NCBI RefSeq assembly: GCF_003628305.1
Contig: NZ_RBZM01000011.1
Location: 1 to 64,000, forward strand
Length of the DNA stretch: 64,000 bases
Reading direction: 5' to 3'
From: Cohnella endophytica
GTDB taxonomy: Bacteria; Bacillota; Bacilli; Paenibacillales; Paenibacillaceae
The notes beneath the pieces are model-generated. The model was given only the letters and a program-made list of their open reading frames with translations. It made no database searches and was not told where the DNA came from. Numbering within the stretch: position 1 is the first letter of the stretch; every line of letters begins with the position of its first letter. Below are positions 14,410 to 23,403 of the stretch, in pieces. Position numbers and translations under genes: made by a program.

Positions 14410-16926
14410 TTACTTCACCAATTGCCCGCGAGTAACTCCGAGCTGGTTGGTCGCCTTCAACTTGCGCCACACTTCCGGACCGCCGATCTTGCCGTCGATC
14501 GCGGCGCGGTAGAGCGTAAGCACTTCGCGAACTTTGTCCGCGTTCTCTTCCAGGAATTCGACCCGGTATGAACGAACGCCAAGCTCCATGAACGTGTCCA
14601 AGTACTCCGCGCCCGATTGCTCGATCGCATTGTACACCGTATTGCGGCAGCCTTCGTCGACTCGCACGGGATGAGACATGCCGATTCGGTCTTGCAGCGA
14701 CGCCCGCTTCTCCTCGCAAGGACGGCCGCAGTTCGTGAAGTCCGTCCCTTCGCTCATGAACGTACAATAGACGCAATGCTCGGTGTGGAACATCGGCATA
14801 TGTTGGTGGATCACCAACTCCAGTCTGGAGGTGTCCGAACGGCGCAGCATATCGACCATCTGCTGAATGTTCAAGTCGTACGAAGGCGTTACCCAGTCCA
14901 AGCCCGCTTCGCGGAAAAGATTAACGGTCTTATGGTTGGCCACATTCAGCGAGAAGTCGCCGATCAGCTCCGGATGTTGTTTGTCCGGGTTCTCCATGCG
15001 ATCCTTCAAATAATAGTAGAGAGCGCCCGTGTTCCGAACGAGTACCGCATCCGGCTTCAGGTTCAGAATGTTGCGATGGTAGCCGTTCTCGCCCGGCATA
15101 TGAATGCGCGGCGTAACGAGCGCGATTCTCTTGCCCGCTTCGCGACATACTTTGATCGCGTCTGGGAACTGCTTGATGAATTCGAAGTCGGCGTAGATAA
15201 GCTCTACGTCCGTTCCAACGACGGCCTTCACCTGCTCGAGCGTACGGCATAGAGCGGTCAGGACAACTTCGCTCGGCTTCACGGAAACGTCCGTGTCTTT
15301 GGAGTCCGAGAATTCGGCGATCTGACGTTTTATATATTTCGGCGGTTGTTCCCGCAGAATTTCCAATTGTTCCGCGGCTTCCCGGCGCATCCGGTTCAAC
15401 TCGCGCATCGGAACGATTACGTCCCCTTTCAGCGCTACCTCCAACTGATCGAGATAGTAGAGCGTGCCGCCTAGACGTCCCAACTGATCCTGGAGCACCT
15501 CATGACCCAGCGGACGTTTCTCCGCCCGCTCAAGCGGCATCTCCGATTCGACGGCTACAGTCGTTCCTTTGCCGGGATCGGTCCATATCGTACGTAGCGG
15601 AGAGCCTTCTTGTCCGAAAACCGACACCGCCAGAGGGAATGTCCGGTAAGGCTTCTCCGTCTCGAACGTGGTACGCAATCTTCTATCCAGCGCGGGGTCG
15701 CTCGTCTTCCAAATTCGGTCCCCTTCATGAAGCCGGTTCAGGTCGACGTCGTTGCGGCCCGGAACGATCTCGATCCGCTCGCCTTCAGGTGCCTCGCCCT
15801 CAAGCTTATGTCCGCCGCGGCGAACGTCATAGACGCGGCCGCCTTCTTCCTTCTTCGTCGGATCGCCGGCATCGAACACGATGCCGTCTCCCCGCTTCAG
15901 CGGAGCTTCCAGCAAACAAACGACGGAGTCTCTTAGAATCTTCTCCACCTTGCCGAGATAGACGCCGCGACTTTTCGGGTACGTGCCCTCTACGAGCTGC
16001 TTGTTGTTCGTGCCGTCCAGGAATCCATGCGTGAAACCCCTGGAGAAGCTTTGTTGCAGCTCGCGAACCTCTTCCTTCGAAGGCTCCGATTCGTCTCCTT
16101 CGAAATACTTGTCGATCTCTTTGTTATACTTGCTGACGACGTTAGCCACGTATTCCGGGCTCTTTAGCCGTCCTTCTATTTTAAAGGAAGTAACACCCGC
16201 TTCGATCAATTCCGGCACGATATCGATCGCGGCCAAGTCCTTCGGCGATAGCAAATACGCGATGTCCCCCATCGGCTGTTGAACGCCGTCGACCATCAGA
16301 TCGTATGGCAAGCGGCAAGCTTGCGCGCATTCTCCGCGGTTCGCGGAGCGGCCTCCCCACACCTCGGAAGTCAAACATTGTCCGGAGTACGAAACGCAAA
16401 GCGCGCCATGCACGAACACTTCCATCGGCAGCTTCGCTTGCTCGCCGATTTTCCGGATTTGCTTCAAGTTGTTCTCGCGACCGAGAACGACTCTCTCGAT
16501 GTTGAACGGCTTCGTGAATTCGACCGCCTCGGGCGAGGTGATCGTCATCTGCGTAGAGCCGTGAATCGGGAAGTCCGGGGAAATCTCGCGAATCATTTTG
16601 ACCAGTCCAAGGTCCTGCACGATCACCGCGTCCACGCCAGCGTCGATGCAAGCTTCGATCAGCTTGCGAGCTTCGGGCAACTCGTCTTCGAACACGAGAA
16701 TGTTAAAGGTCAGGAACCCCTTCACTCCGTATTTATGAAGGAACGCCATAATCTCGGGCAATTCGTTCGTCTGGAAATTATGAGCGCGCGCCCTTGCGTT
16801 AAACTTCTCCACGCCGAAGAACACCGCATTGGCCCCGTTCGCAACGGCGGCCCTCATGCATTCCCAATCTCCCGCCGGTGCCAGTAACTCGATATCATCA
16901 CGCCTTAAGGCGTTTTTGTCCGTCAT
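14410..16926 (-). CDS. Peptidase U32 family protein, RlhA/TrhP-like, long form
   Basis: At 838 residues this is longer than the ~420-residue YrrO type and the ~650-residue RlhA type. The N-terminal U32 domain (residues ~10-250) begins LLAPAGDWECMRAAVANGA. It contains MEVFVHGALCVSYSGQC and RGECAQACRLPYD, the cysteines thought to bind an iron-sulfur cluster. A central DUF3656-like region (~300-530) follows. Residues ~550-838 resemble a second, degenerate U32 barrel with another cysteine group (HCVYC, TNCGRPC). Relatives hydroxylate 23S rRNA (RlhA) or wobble tRNA (TrhP) with prephenate; the 'peptidase' name is historical. Substrate here is inferred. ATG at 16926 follows GGAGGATATAG. It appears monocistronic. 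Confidence 0.85.
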   Translation of the reverse strand: MTDKNALRRDDIELLAPAGDWECMRAAVANGANAVFFGVEKFNARARAHNFQTNELPEIMAFLHKYGVKGFLTFNILVFEDELPEARKLIEACIDAGVDAVIVQDLGLVKMIREISPDFPIHGSTQMTITSPEAVEFTKPFNIERVVLGRENNLKQIRKIGEQAKLPMEVFVHGALCVSYSGQCLTSEVWGGRSANRGECAQACRLPYDLMVDGVQQPMGDIAYLLSPKDLAAIDIVPELIEAGVTSFKIEGRLKSPEYVANVVSKYNKEIDKYFEGDESEPSKEEVRELQQSFSRGFTHGFLDGTNNKQLVEGTYPKSRGVYLGKVEKILRDSVVCLLEAPLKRGDGIVFDAGDPTKKEEGGRVYDVRRGGHKLEGEAPEGERIEIVPGRNDVDLNRLHEGDRIWKTSDPALDRRLRTTFETEKPYRTFPLAVSVFGQEGSPLRTIWTDPGKGTTVAVESEMPLERAEKRPLGHEVLQDQLGRLGGTLYYLDQLEVALKGDVIVPMRELNRMRREAAEQLEILREQPPKYIKRQIAEFSDSKDTDVSVKPSEVVLTALCRTLEQVKAVVGTDVELIYADFEFIKQFPDAIKVCREAGKRIALVTPRIHMPGENGYHRNILNLKPDAVLVRNTGALYYYLKDRMENPDKQHPELIGDFSLNVANHKTVNLFREAGLDWVTPSYDLNIQQMVDMLRRSDTSRLELVIHQHMPMFHTEHCVYCTFMSEGTDFTNCGRPCEEKRASLQDRIGMSHPVRVDEGCRNTVYNAIEQSGAEYLDTFMELGVRSYRVEFLEENADKVREVLTLYRAAIDGKIGGPEVWRKLKATNQLGVTRGQLVK

Positions 16927-17013
16927 TCTTCTATATCCTCCAAACCGCTTACCTACGCGGTAATCATCTTCTGATAGTATACCAAAATCCGAGGAACTGG
17001 GCCAAGAAAAGCG

Positions 17014-17056
17014 AAAAGCCGCCCTCCGGAGGAAGATTACTCCAGGGGGCGGCTTT
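17014..17056 (-). terminator. Terminator of the stalk-domain protein gene
   Basis: AAAGCCGCCC pairs with GGGCGGCTTT across ~20 bases, including an inner CTCC/GGAG pairing. Minus-strand reading ends in TTTTCGCTTTTC. It probably also serves as the boundary to the U32 gene. Confidence 0.8.
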
Positions 17057-17073
17057 GTGTTTGACGCTGTTTA

Positions 17074-18999
17074 TTAGTTCGTAAACTTAAAGGAATTGAT
17101 TGCCGCATCTAACTGAGCGCGATTAAAGTCGGTCGCGTTCGCATCGTTACTCATTGCTTGCAAGAAGTAAACTTTCCCTTTATTCGCGAACAAGTAGACC
17201 GTAATATGTCCCAATTTGGATGCGAGTTTACCACTGGATAGTTCATATTTGATTGCGGACACTCCCGCGTAAGTTATGTTTGTTTTCGAGTCGATTTTAA
17301 GCAAGCCGCTTTGCGTATACAAGTTCTCGAGAGCTTCCGGATAACCTTCCAAGCTATCTGCGGCTTCCACGTTCAAAGAAAGCTTAACCCCGAATCCCTC
17401 GAAAAGAAGTTCCCCCGAATCCATGTTGATGTTCGATTTGGTCCAATACTTCGGCAATGTAAGGCTGAAGTTATCTTGAACACTTGTCTTGGTTACCACA
17501 GTCCGATAATCTAATGAGTCGATAGGATCCGGGATATCTCCGAAAGTTTTTTCGATTTTAGAAAAATCGATCGTCATTCCCTTCAAGATCTGATCCAGAA
17601 CCGCACTTCCTGCGGCTTTGTCTTCTCCTTTGAACGAATAATTCACGTAGTACTTGTAGTTCCCTTTTATCGCGTACACTTCGTATTCGCTCGTCCAAGT
17701 TTTCGAATCATCCGTATAAGAATCTTCCACTAATGTCGCAGGAATCCCGTTCCAAGTAATTTCGGTCGTCTTGAGTCCTTTCATGGCGGAATCTACGATC
17801 GTATCTTTATAATACTGGAATTTGCGCTTTAACCACTCTTGCGTCGTATCTCCCGCTTTTATCGAGTTGATCGCGACATGAATTCTCGAACCGTCTTTCC
17901 CGTAAAAGTTAGGAGAACTATCGTTCGAATCCAAGTTCCAACCTTGCGGCAATTGTACTTTTAGGCCGTACGTGCTACTTTCGAATGCGATTTTTCCGTC
18001 AATGATGCGTGTCAAATCCTTGATCGCTTTATTCGAAGTGTTGAAAGACGGCTTAAAACTGTCTAACAAAGCATCGTTCGCGGTCAATTCCGCACTCGAT
18101 TTGGCCTTCTTGCCGTAAGTGATCGTATACAAGTATCCATTCGCTTGAATACTACGGTATTCATAATAGAAAGTAGAAGCTTTGGTCACGACGCGTTCGA
18201 AAGTGCCTCCGGGACGAACAATCGTTTTTACATCCACGACTGTCTCCCCATCATCCAGATAATCCATCAGGTTCTCGCGGATGTCGGAAGAACTCAATAC
18301 CTCGGAGGGCTTTTCAACCGATATAGCTAAATAATAATCGCCCTTTACGTCGCTGAAGGAAAGCCAGCTTCCGTCAGACCATTGTTTGTCTTGAATAAGC
18401 CCCGTCGGATAATTCATCGTCCATTTATAATAGCTGTCGCCCATTAACGATTTGCCCATATCCGTATCGATTCCAGAGCCCGCGTTGCCAGAGCTTGCCG
18501 AAGCGGGGGTAATTCCGGATAACACGATTTCTTTCGTATTGGCGTCCGTCGATTGTGCCGCCCCGAAAGTTTTCGCGACGATCGCGAGCGGAACCATCAT
18601 TGTGCCGTTCTTGCTCACCGGAGCAGCCGGCAATTCCGCTTTCTTGCCGTCGATCATCGCCGACTTGTTGCCTACGGTTAAGGTTACGATATGCTTCAGG
18701 TAAGTCAGCTTGATGATTTTATTATTAGTAAGCTGAAGTTTCGCCCCGAAGCCTTTCGTATTCGTGAATACGCTAAGAGGTACCATTGCATTGCCCGCGG
18801 ATAAATACGGAGCTTGAATTTTGATGGCTTCGCCGTTGATTTTCATCTGGGCACTTCCGACTTTCACGCGAATTTCGACTTTACTTCCGCTAGTCGTCGC
18901 AGCCGCTGCGGGCAGTGCGCACAACAGAAAAACAATCGCAGTCAATACTACGGCTATAGCGCTTTTCCCCGTTACTTTAATTCCTTCAAATGAAAACAT
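17074..18999 (-). CDS. Secreted stalk-domain (copper amine oxidase N-terminal-like) protein
   Basis: The 641-residue protein has an N-terminal signal peptide (hydrophobic stretch ~15-33, cleavage near ALPAAAA). Residues ~45-165 hold two stalk-type repeats (NAMVPLSVFTNTKGFGAKL and GTMMVPLAIVAKTFGA), the PF07833 'copper amine oxidase N-terminal domain' common in Paenibacillaceae. No amine oxidase catalytic domain follows. The rest has three PsbP-like stretches (residues ~185-320, ~345-480 and ~500-640), each starting with a Tyr/Leu-rich strand and an Asn-Phe or Trp motif. This suggests a surface or wall-associated binding protein. It is followed, same strand, by a terminator, and preceded by the HtrA-like protease gene after a 40-base gap. 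Confidence 0.8.
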   Translation of the reverse strand: MFSFEGIKVTGKSAIAVVLTAIVFLLCALPAAAATTSGSKVEIRVKVGSAQMKINGEAIKIQAPYLSAGNAMVPLSVFTNTKGFGAKLQLTNNKIIKLTYLKHIVTLTVGNKSAMIDGKKAELPAAPVSKNGTMMVPLAIVAKTFGAAQSTDANTKEIVLSGITPASASSGNAGSGIDTDMGKSLMGDSYYKWTMNYPTGLIQDKQWSDGSWLSFSDVKGDYYLAISVEKPSEVLSSSDIRENLMDYLDDGETVVDVKTIVRPGGTFERVVTKASTFYYEYRSIQANGYLYTITYGKKAKSSAELTANDALLDSFKPSFNTSNKAIKDLTRIIDGKIAFESSTYGLKVQLPQGWNLDSNDSSPNFYGKDGSRIHVAINSIKAGDTTQEWLKRKFQYYKDTIVDSAMKGLKTTEITWNGIPATLVEDSYTDDSKTWTSEYEVYAIKGNYKYYVNYSFKGEDKAAGSAVLDQILKGMTIDFSKIEKTFGDIPDPIDSLDYRTVVTKTSVQDNFSLTLPKYWTKSNINMDSGELLFEGFGVKLSLNVEAADSLEGYPEALENLYTQSGLLKIDSKTNITYAGVSAIKYELSSGKLASKLGHITVYLFANKGKVYFLQAMSNDANATDFNRAQLDAAINSFKFTN

Positions 19000-19039
19000 G
19001 AATCCTTGCTCCCCTCATATGGTCTTGCTTGAATGATGA

Positions 19040-20170
19040 TTAGTGCGCTTGGCTTTCTGTCAATACGAGTTGCTTCGTAACCAAGTCGCCATTGGATAAC
19101 AACGTGACGTTGACCGTCTGTCCCGGCAAATAAGCCTTCAAAAGCTCATTTAACTCCACGTGGGTCGCCACTTGCTTACCGTTAACCGAATACAGCTGAT
19201 CGCCAACCTTTATCCCCGCCTTGGCCGCATTGCCCGGAGAAACCGCGATCACCGTCATTGGTTCTTCCGTAGGGAGACCGACGACAGCCGACCAGCTTTC
19301 CTCGAGCTCCACGCCCAACGCAGGACGCTTGACCATTCCGTATTTATAGAAATGATTCAATACGTATTGAACCGTGTCGGCCGGAATCGCGAAGCCCATA
19401 CTGTCGATATCGACGTCGACGAACTTCATCGAGTTGATGCCCACGACTTCGCCTTTCAGGTTCACCAACGGTCCGCCGCTATTCCCCGGATTGATTGCCG
19501 CATCCGTTTGCAACAAATTGTAATCCGAAGAGATAGAACGATTCATCCCGCTGATTACGCCAACCGTAGCCGTATTACGCAACGAGAACGACACCGGCGT
19601 ACCGATCGCGATGACCGTTTCCCCCACTTGCACTTTTAACGGGGATGGCGCGAGCGTCGCTACTTTTAATCCCGTCGCGTTGATTTTGACAAGCGCGAGA
19701 TCGCTCGTCACGTCGATCTGCTTGCGGGTACCGGAGAACTCCTTGCCATCCGCGGTAACGACGACGATCCGGTCCATATCTTTCACCACGTGAGCGTTCG
19801 TTACGATCCACCCGTCGCTTTTTACGATAACTCCCGTACCATGAGCCAAGGCGAAGCGATTGCCCGAGTTTACGTCCGTCGGTTTACCGATAATGGCCAC
19901 AACCGAAGGCGAAACCTTCTTAATGACATCGGGAATGACGGAATCCGGAGAGTACGTATACTTCTTAGTGGAGGCATTGTAAGAACCGGTTCCCCCGATT
20001 TGCGAGACGAGAGACGAAGCCTTTACGTACACCTCGCCATTAATTACCTTAGCGTCAACCGCTACGGTCCCTCCCGTGGCTGCGGCAGCCCCTGCCGTCC
20101 CGGCTATTGCCATAAACGCGGCAATTAAGACGGCAAGCCATACATTTCGACGATTCTTTCTAGTCAACAA
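19040..20170 (-). CDS. Secreted S1C (HtrA/DegP-like) serine protease with PDZ domain
   Basis: The 376-residue protein has a signal peptide (residues ~10-32). A short stalk-like strand region (~35-75) follows, then a trypsin-like domain with His127 (IVTNAHVV), Asp158 (SDLALVKI) and Ser231 (INPGNSGGP). A C-terminal PDZ domain (~280-370) contains GIKVGDQLYSVNGKQV. Classical HtrA has a transmembrane anchor; here the signal looks cleavable, so secretion or wall attachment is likely. The start codon is TTG at 20170 (or the next TTG), with AGGGAGAGGGAC upstream. The shared stalk flavour and direction suggest a unit with the downstream stalk protein, perhaps as protease and partner; this is inference. 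Confidence 0.9.
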   Translation of the reverse strand: MLTRKNRRNVWLAVLIAAFMAIAGTAGAAAATGGTVAVDAKVINGEVYVKASSLVSQIGGTGSYNASTKKYTYSPDSVIPDVIKKVSPSVVAIIGKPTDVNSGNRFALAHGTGVIVKSDGWIVTNAHVVKDMDRIVVVTADGKEFSGTRKQIDVTSDLALVKINATGLKVATLAPSPLKVQVGETVIAIGTPVSFSLRNTATVGVISGMNRSISSDYNLLQTDAAINPGNSGGPLVNLKGEVVGINSMKFVDVDIDSMGFAIPADTVQYVLNHFYKYGMVKRPALGVELEESWSAVVGLPTEEPMTVIAVSPGNAAKAGIKVGDQLYSVNGKQVATHVELNELLKAYLPGQTVNVTLLSNGDLVTKQLVLTESQAH

Positions 20171-20267
20171 GTCCCTCTCCCTGCATCTCTATTAAACAGG
20201 TTAACTCTATCATAACTAGTGCTTTATGGAAATGATAATGTAAGGATAATTTTACCTTATAAAATCA

Positions 20268-20312
20268 AAAAACGAGCCCCGGAGTCTAAACTCCGAAGCT
20301 CGTTCGCATCGT
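20268..20312 (-). terminator. Terminator of the small membrane protein gene
   Basis: On the minus strand, AACGAGCTTCGGAGT pairs with ACTCCGGGGCTCGTT around TTAG, followed by TTTTTGATTTT. Confidence 0.85.
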
Positions 20313-20327
20313 TGCGTATTCGTTGGA

Positions 20328-20546
20328 TTACCAGACCCAACCGCTAACCATCTTGTAGTCGGCAGCCAGGAACACGAGAAGCGCTACAGTCGAGAAACCG
20401 ATGGCAAGCACGTTCTTGCGCGGTCTCTGCAGTAGCAGACGGAACAATCCGGCGGCGATCAAGATCGTGAAAACAAGCATAAAAATATCGAAGTGTGAGT
20501 ATGTACTCTCCACAGCCTCCGTTGCTGTTTCGGCTAGAAACATCAT
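20328..20546 (-). CDS. Small membrane protein, DUF2759-like
   Basis: A 72-residue protein with two hydrophobic segments (residues ~18-37 and ~45-62) joined by a short basic loop (RPRKN). The start is the ATG at 20546: AAAGGAGG lies eight bases before it, which excludes the longer 84-residue reading. The composition and the closing FLAADYKMVSGW resemble DUF2759 proteins of Bacillales, function unknown, but the match is from memory. It has its own terminator and its promoter region faces the reductase gene. Confidence 0.6.
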   Translation of the reverse strand: MMFLAETATEAVESTYSHFDIFMLVFTILIAAGLFRLLLQRPRKNVLAIGFSTVALLVFLAADYKMVSGWVW

Positions 20547-20740
20547 AAAGGGGACCTCCTTTATTTGACCTAATGAACCCATCTTTAACTATGTTAGCTT
20601 CTGGACGCTTGCCTTGCAAGTCCGAAGTTGACGCCGTAACAACTTTGTCACACTTTTCCTGCTAATTTCACCCCATATATTATAAGAAAAGATTGTGTTG
20701 ACCATCAGAATTTTTTATAAACCGCAATTCAACCCGCGCA

Positions 20741-20769
20741 TTGTCGCTCTATGCTTATTATGGTACGAT
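20741..20769 (+). promoter_or_regulatory. Promoter of the nitrite/sulfite reductase gene
   Basis: -35 TTGTCG (20741-20746), 17-nt spacer, -10 TACGAT (20764-20769) preceded by TGG, an extended -10. Start site would be near 20777, giving a leader of about 57 nt. Confidence 0.55.
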
Positions 20770-20794
20770 TTAACCACTATTCAAACCAAAGGTA

Positions 20795-20815
20795 TCGGAA
20801 TTGGCAGAATTCCGA
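20795..20815 (+). promoter_or_regulatory. Perfect dyad in the reductase leader
   Basis: TCGGAATT (20795-20802), five bases, AATTCCGA (20808-20815). It lies between the predicted start site and the AAAGGAG ribosome binding site, so it may be an operator or an mRNA hairpin affecting initiation. No known regulator is assigned. Confidence 0.55.
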
Positions 20816-20833
20816 CATAAAGGAGTCGCACAG

Positions 20834-22453
20834 ATGGCTTATGAAGCGGTATGGATGGATCGTGACCCGTCCAAGTTGAATAAATTCGAATTTTACAAAA
20901 TGGAAAAAGACGGCCTCGATATTATCCGCGATATCGTGGAGAAGTATTCTAAAGAAGGCTTCGCCTCGATTCCCCAGGAGGACTTCAACCTGTTCAAATG
21001 GGCGGGCGTTTACCAACAGAAACCGAATAACGGCCATTTCATGATGCGTATCCGCATACCGGGCGGCGTTCTGACTTCGGCTCAGGCACGGGTGCTTGCC
21101 CAGCTCGGACGAGACTATGGACGCAATCTCATCGACGTAACCACTCGCCAAGCGATTCAATACCACTGGCTCGAAATCGAGCATATGCCGGACATTTTCA
21201 ATCGTCTTGAAGCCGTCGGCATGTCTGCTTTCGAAGCCTGCGGCGACTGCCCTCGCACGATCGTCGGCAATCCGCTCGCGGGTGTCGACCCGAACGAGCT
21301 GTTCGACACGACGCCGTGGGTCGATCAATTCGAACGCTTCTTCCTTGGCAACCGCGATTTCTCCAACCTGCCTCGGAAATATAAAATATCCATTTCTACG
21401 AACATTTATAACAGCGCGAACGCGGAAATTCAATGTTTGTCGTTCACGCCCGCTTCCAAAACGATCGACGGACAAGAAGTGCTCGGCTTCCACGTCCTTG
21501 TCGGCGGCGGACTGTCCGCGAAGCCGCACTTGGCTCGCCAACTCGACATGTTCGTTCGTCCCGAAGAAGCGCTTAAAGTCGCCATCGGCGTTACGACGCT
21601 GTTCCGCGATCACGGTTACCGGGAGAAACGTCACTATGCCCGCCTGAAATACCTCGTAGCGGAATGGGGCGTCGAGAAATTCCAAGAGGAACTGATCAAA
21701 CTGATCGGCGACATGCCTTCCCTTGGAGACGATCGCACGATCGGTTGGAACGCGGCCTACTTCGACGGGGTGCACCCTCAGAACGTTGCGGGGCTCAACT
21801 ATGTCGGATTAAACGTTCCGGTAGGACGAACGAACAGCGACGAATTTGAACTTCTAGCCGATTACGCGGATAAATACGGCGATGGTACCATTCGAACGAC
21901 AGTATCGCAGAACGTTATCCTGACTGGAGTCGCGGACGAGAAAGTCGAAGCGCTCCTGAACGAACCTTTGCTACAGCGTCTGACTCCGAATCCGAACCGC
22001 TTCATGAGCCGCACGGTATCCTGCACGGGTAACGAGTTCTGCAACCTGGCGATCGTAGAAACGAAAGAATATGCCCGTCGAATCGCTCTTTACTTGGACG
22101 AGCATGTTCAACTGGACGAACCCGTACGCATTCATTTCATCGGTTGTCCGAATGGTTGCGGACAAAAACACGTCGCGGACATCGGACTGCAAGGTTCGCT
22201 CGTCAAAACGCCGGAAGGCATGGTCGACGCTTACGACATCGCTGTCGGCGGGACGCTAGGCCCGGGCGCGAAATACAATACGGCGCTCAAAGGCCGAGTG
22301 AAGAGCGATCTGGTAGGCAACGTGCTTGTCCAACTGATCAATTACTACAAGGATTCCCGCGAATCCGGTGAAACCTTCCATCAATTCGTCCAACGCGTCG
22401 GCATTGAATCGATGCAGAACAAATTGACGGAAATCTTGGCCGTCGCCTCTTAA
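20834..22453 (+). CDS. Ferredoxin-type nitrite/sulfite reductase
   Basis: The 539-residue siroheme/4Fe-4S enzyme reduces sulfite to sulfide or nitrite to ammonium with six electrons. The two half-repeats are clear. The first has GGVLTSAQARVLAQLGRDYG and TTRQAIQYHWLEIE. The second ends with the cofactor cysteines SCTGNEFCNLAIVETK and IGCPNGCGQKHVADIGL (CxxxxxC ... CxxxC). Siroheme-contacting Arg/Lys are present in TTRQ and TVSCTGNEFC. The start is ATG at 20834 with AAAGGAG upstream; the in-frame TTG at 20801 lies inside the dyad and is rejected. It is a single-gene unit. Sulfite or nitrite preference cannot be told from these motifs. Confidence 0.9.
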   Translation: MAYEAVWMDRDPSKLNKFEFYKMEKDGLDIIRDIVEKYSKEGFASIPQEDFNLFKWAGVYQQKPNNGHFMMRIRIPGGVLTSAQARVLAQLGRDYGRNLIDVTTRQAIQYHWLEIEHMPDIFNRLEAVGMSAFEACGDCPRTIVGNPLAGVDPNELFDTTPWVDQFERFFLGNRDFSNLPRKYKISISTNIYNSANAEIQCLSFTPASKTIDGQEVLGFHVLVGGGLSAKPHLARQLDMFVRPEEALKVAIGVTTLFRDHGYREKRHYARLKYLVAEWGVEKFQEELIKLIGDMPSLGDDRTIGWNAAYFDGVHPQNVAGLNYVGLNVPVGRTNSDEFELLADYADKYGDGTIRTTVSQNVILTGVADEKVEALLNEPLLQRLTPNPNRFMSRTVSCTGNEFCNLAIVETKEYARRIALYLDEHVQLDEPVRIHFIGCPNGCGQKHVADIGLQGSLVKTPEGMVDAYDIAVGGTLGPGAKYNTALKGRVKSDLVGNVLVQLINYYKDSRESGETFHQFVQRVGIESMQNKLTEILAVAS

Positions 22454-22465
22454 TCAATAAGCTTA

Positions 22466-22496
22466 CGATCCCCCGGAGCTCGGTGCCCGGGGGATT
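22466..22496 (+). terminator. Terminator of the reductase gene
   Basis: GATCCCCCGG pairs with CCGGGGGATT around AGCTCGGTGC, followed by TATTATTA; the T run is broken, so strength is moderate. Confidence 0.7.
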
Positions 22497-22582
22497 TATT
22501 ATTAGGAGCACTTAAGTGCACGCGTGATTTGGATCGAAATTTCTCATACTAATGGGCAGAAACTTTAAGAGGAGGAATTCGC

Positions 22583-22738
22583 ATGCACGAGGAAATGTAT
22601 TCGCTCGCCCTTCTGAAGCCCGAAGAAATCGAAGAGATCAGAGAAATGGAGCAAAGAATGACCGAACGGGTCGGTTACCCGATTAGCTTGATTGCTTATC
22701 ATGGAGAAGCGGATATCGCCAGCGGTCGCCCGGATTAA
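22583..22738 (+). CDS. 51-residue micro-protein
   Basis: ATG at 22583 follows AAGAGGAGGAATTCGC, an excellent ribosome binding site. The 51-codon frame encodes MHEEMYSLALLKPEEIEEIR and then a Met/Glu/Arg-rich helix (MEQRMTERVGYPISLIAYHG), ending in ASGRPD. It is acidic at the N-terminus and has no membrane segment. I do not recognise a family. It sits between the reductase terminator and the secreted coiled-coil gene, on the same strand, and may share a transcript with the latter. Its reality rests mainly on the ribosome binding site and an undisturbed frame. Confidence 0.65.
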   Translation: MHEEMYSLALLKPEEIEEIREMEQRMTERVGYPISLIAYHGEADIASGRPD

Positions 22739-22817
22739 AGTAGTTGAATTCGGAAAAGAATGGAAAATCAGTTTTAGTCCATACTAAAGGGGAATCCATC
22801 AATCGGGAGGAACCTAC

Positions 22818-23402
22818 ATGATCCATAGAAAACTGCTTAGGATTGCAACGTCGGCCTTAATCGCTTTGGCCATTCCAAGCATGGCCGCTGCGGCTGTACA
22901 TCCGGGCGGCGAGCATGGCCAGCACCGCGTACACGACGAGCATAACTACCCTGGAGAAAAAAACCGTTCCGAGTCGGCGGATTGGAGCACTTATCCGGCG
23001 GACATTCAGGCGATCAAAGCCCAACTGGATAAGATCAAATCCGATCAGAAGATTTTGTTCGAGACCATGAGAACGAACGGCGAGCAAATTCGGGAAGCAC
23101 GCAAGACGCTCACGACCGCGCAAAAGCAATCGCTCAAGAAATCCGCGCAGACGATTATTAAGCAGATGAAGTCTTCGCGCGAAGAAATCCACACGCTTCG
23201 CGACCAGAAGAAACAGGCGTGGGATCGGTTCCAATCCTTCGCCGATAGCAAGCAATGGAATTCCGCCAAGAGCGAGCTGCAGACGATTCTAAAACAGAAA
23301 CAACAAATTTACGAGAAGCAACAGAGCGTCGTGAAGTTGCAAACGCAGCTGCTTAAGCTGATTAGCCCTTCCCACGAATCGCATATCCACTCCGTGGAAT
23401 AA
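22818..23402 (+). CDS. Secreted coiled-coil protein, His-rich N-terminus
   Basis: The 194-residue product has a signal peptide (residues ~7-26, cleavage near SMAAAAV). A histidine-rich stretch follows (HPGGEHGQHRVHDEHN). Residues ~60-180 form a long charged helix with Lys/Gln/Glu heptads (QAIKAQLDKIKSDQKI and KQKQQIYEKQQSVVKLQTQL). The protein ends HESHIHSVE. The arrangement is loosely like Spy/CpxP-type periplasmic helical proteins or metal-binding envelope proteins, but no homology is claimed. GGGAGGAACCTAC precedes the ATG. A strong terminator closes the unit. Confidence 0.75.
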   Translation: MIHRKLLRIATSALIALAIPSMAAAAVHPGGEHGQHRVHDEHNYPGEKNRSESADWSTYPADIQAIKAQLDKIKSDQKILFETMRTNGEQIREARKTLTTAQKQSLKKSAQTIIKQMKSSREEIHTLRDQKKQAWDRFQSFADSKQWNSAKSELQTILKQKQQIYEKQQSVVKLQTQLLKLISPSHESHIHSVE

Positions 23403-23403
23403 C

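Noticed and set aside
14243..14776. Upstream extension of the ugd frame
   Set aside because: It overlaps the 3' end of the U32 gene, contains no family sequence, and GGAGG precedes the ATG at 14242.
20777..21775. Long minus-strand ORF of 332 codons opposite the reductase
   Set aside because: It is antisense to a clearly conserved sulfite/nitrite reductase, has no ribosome binding site and no recognisable domain.
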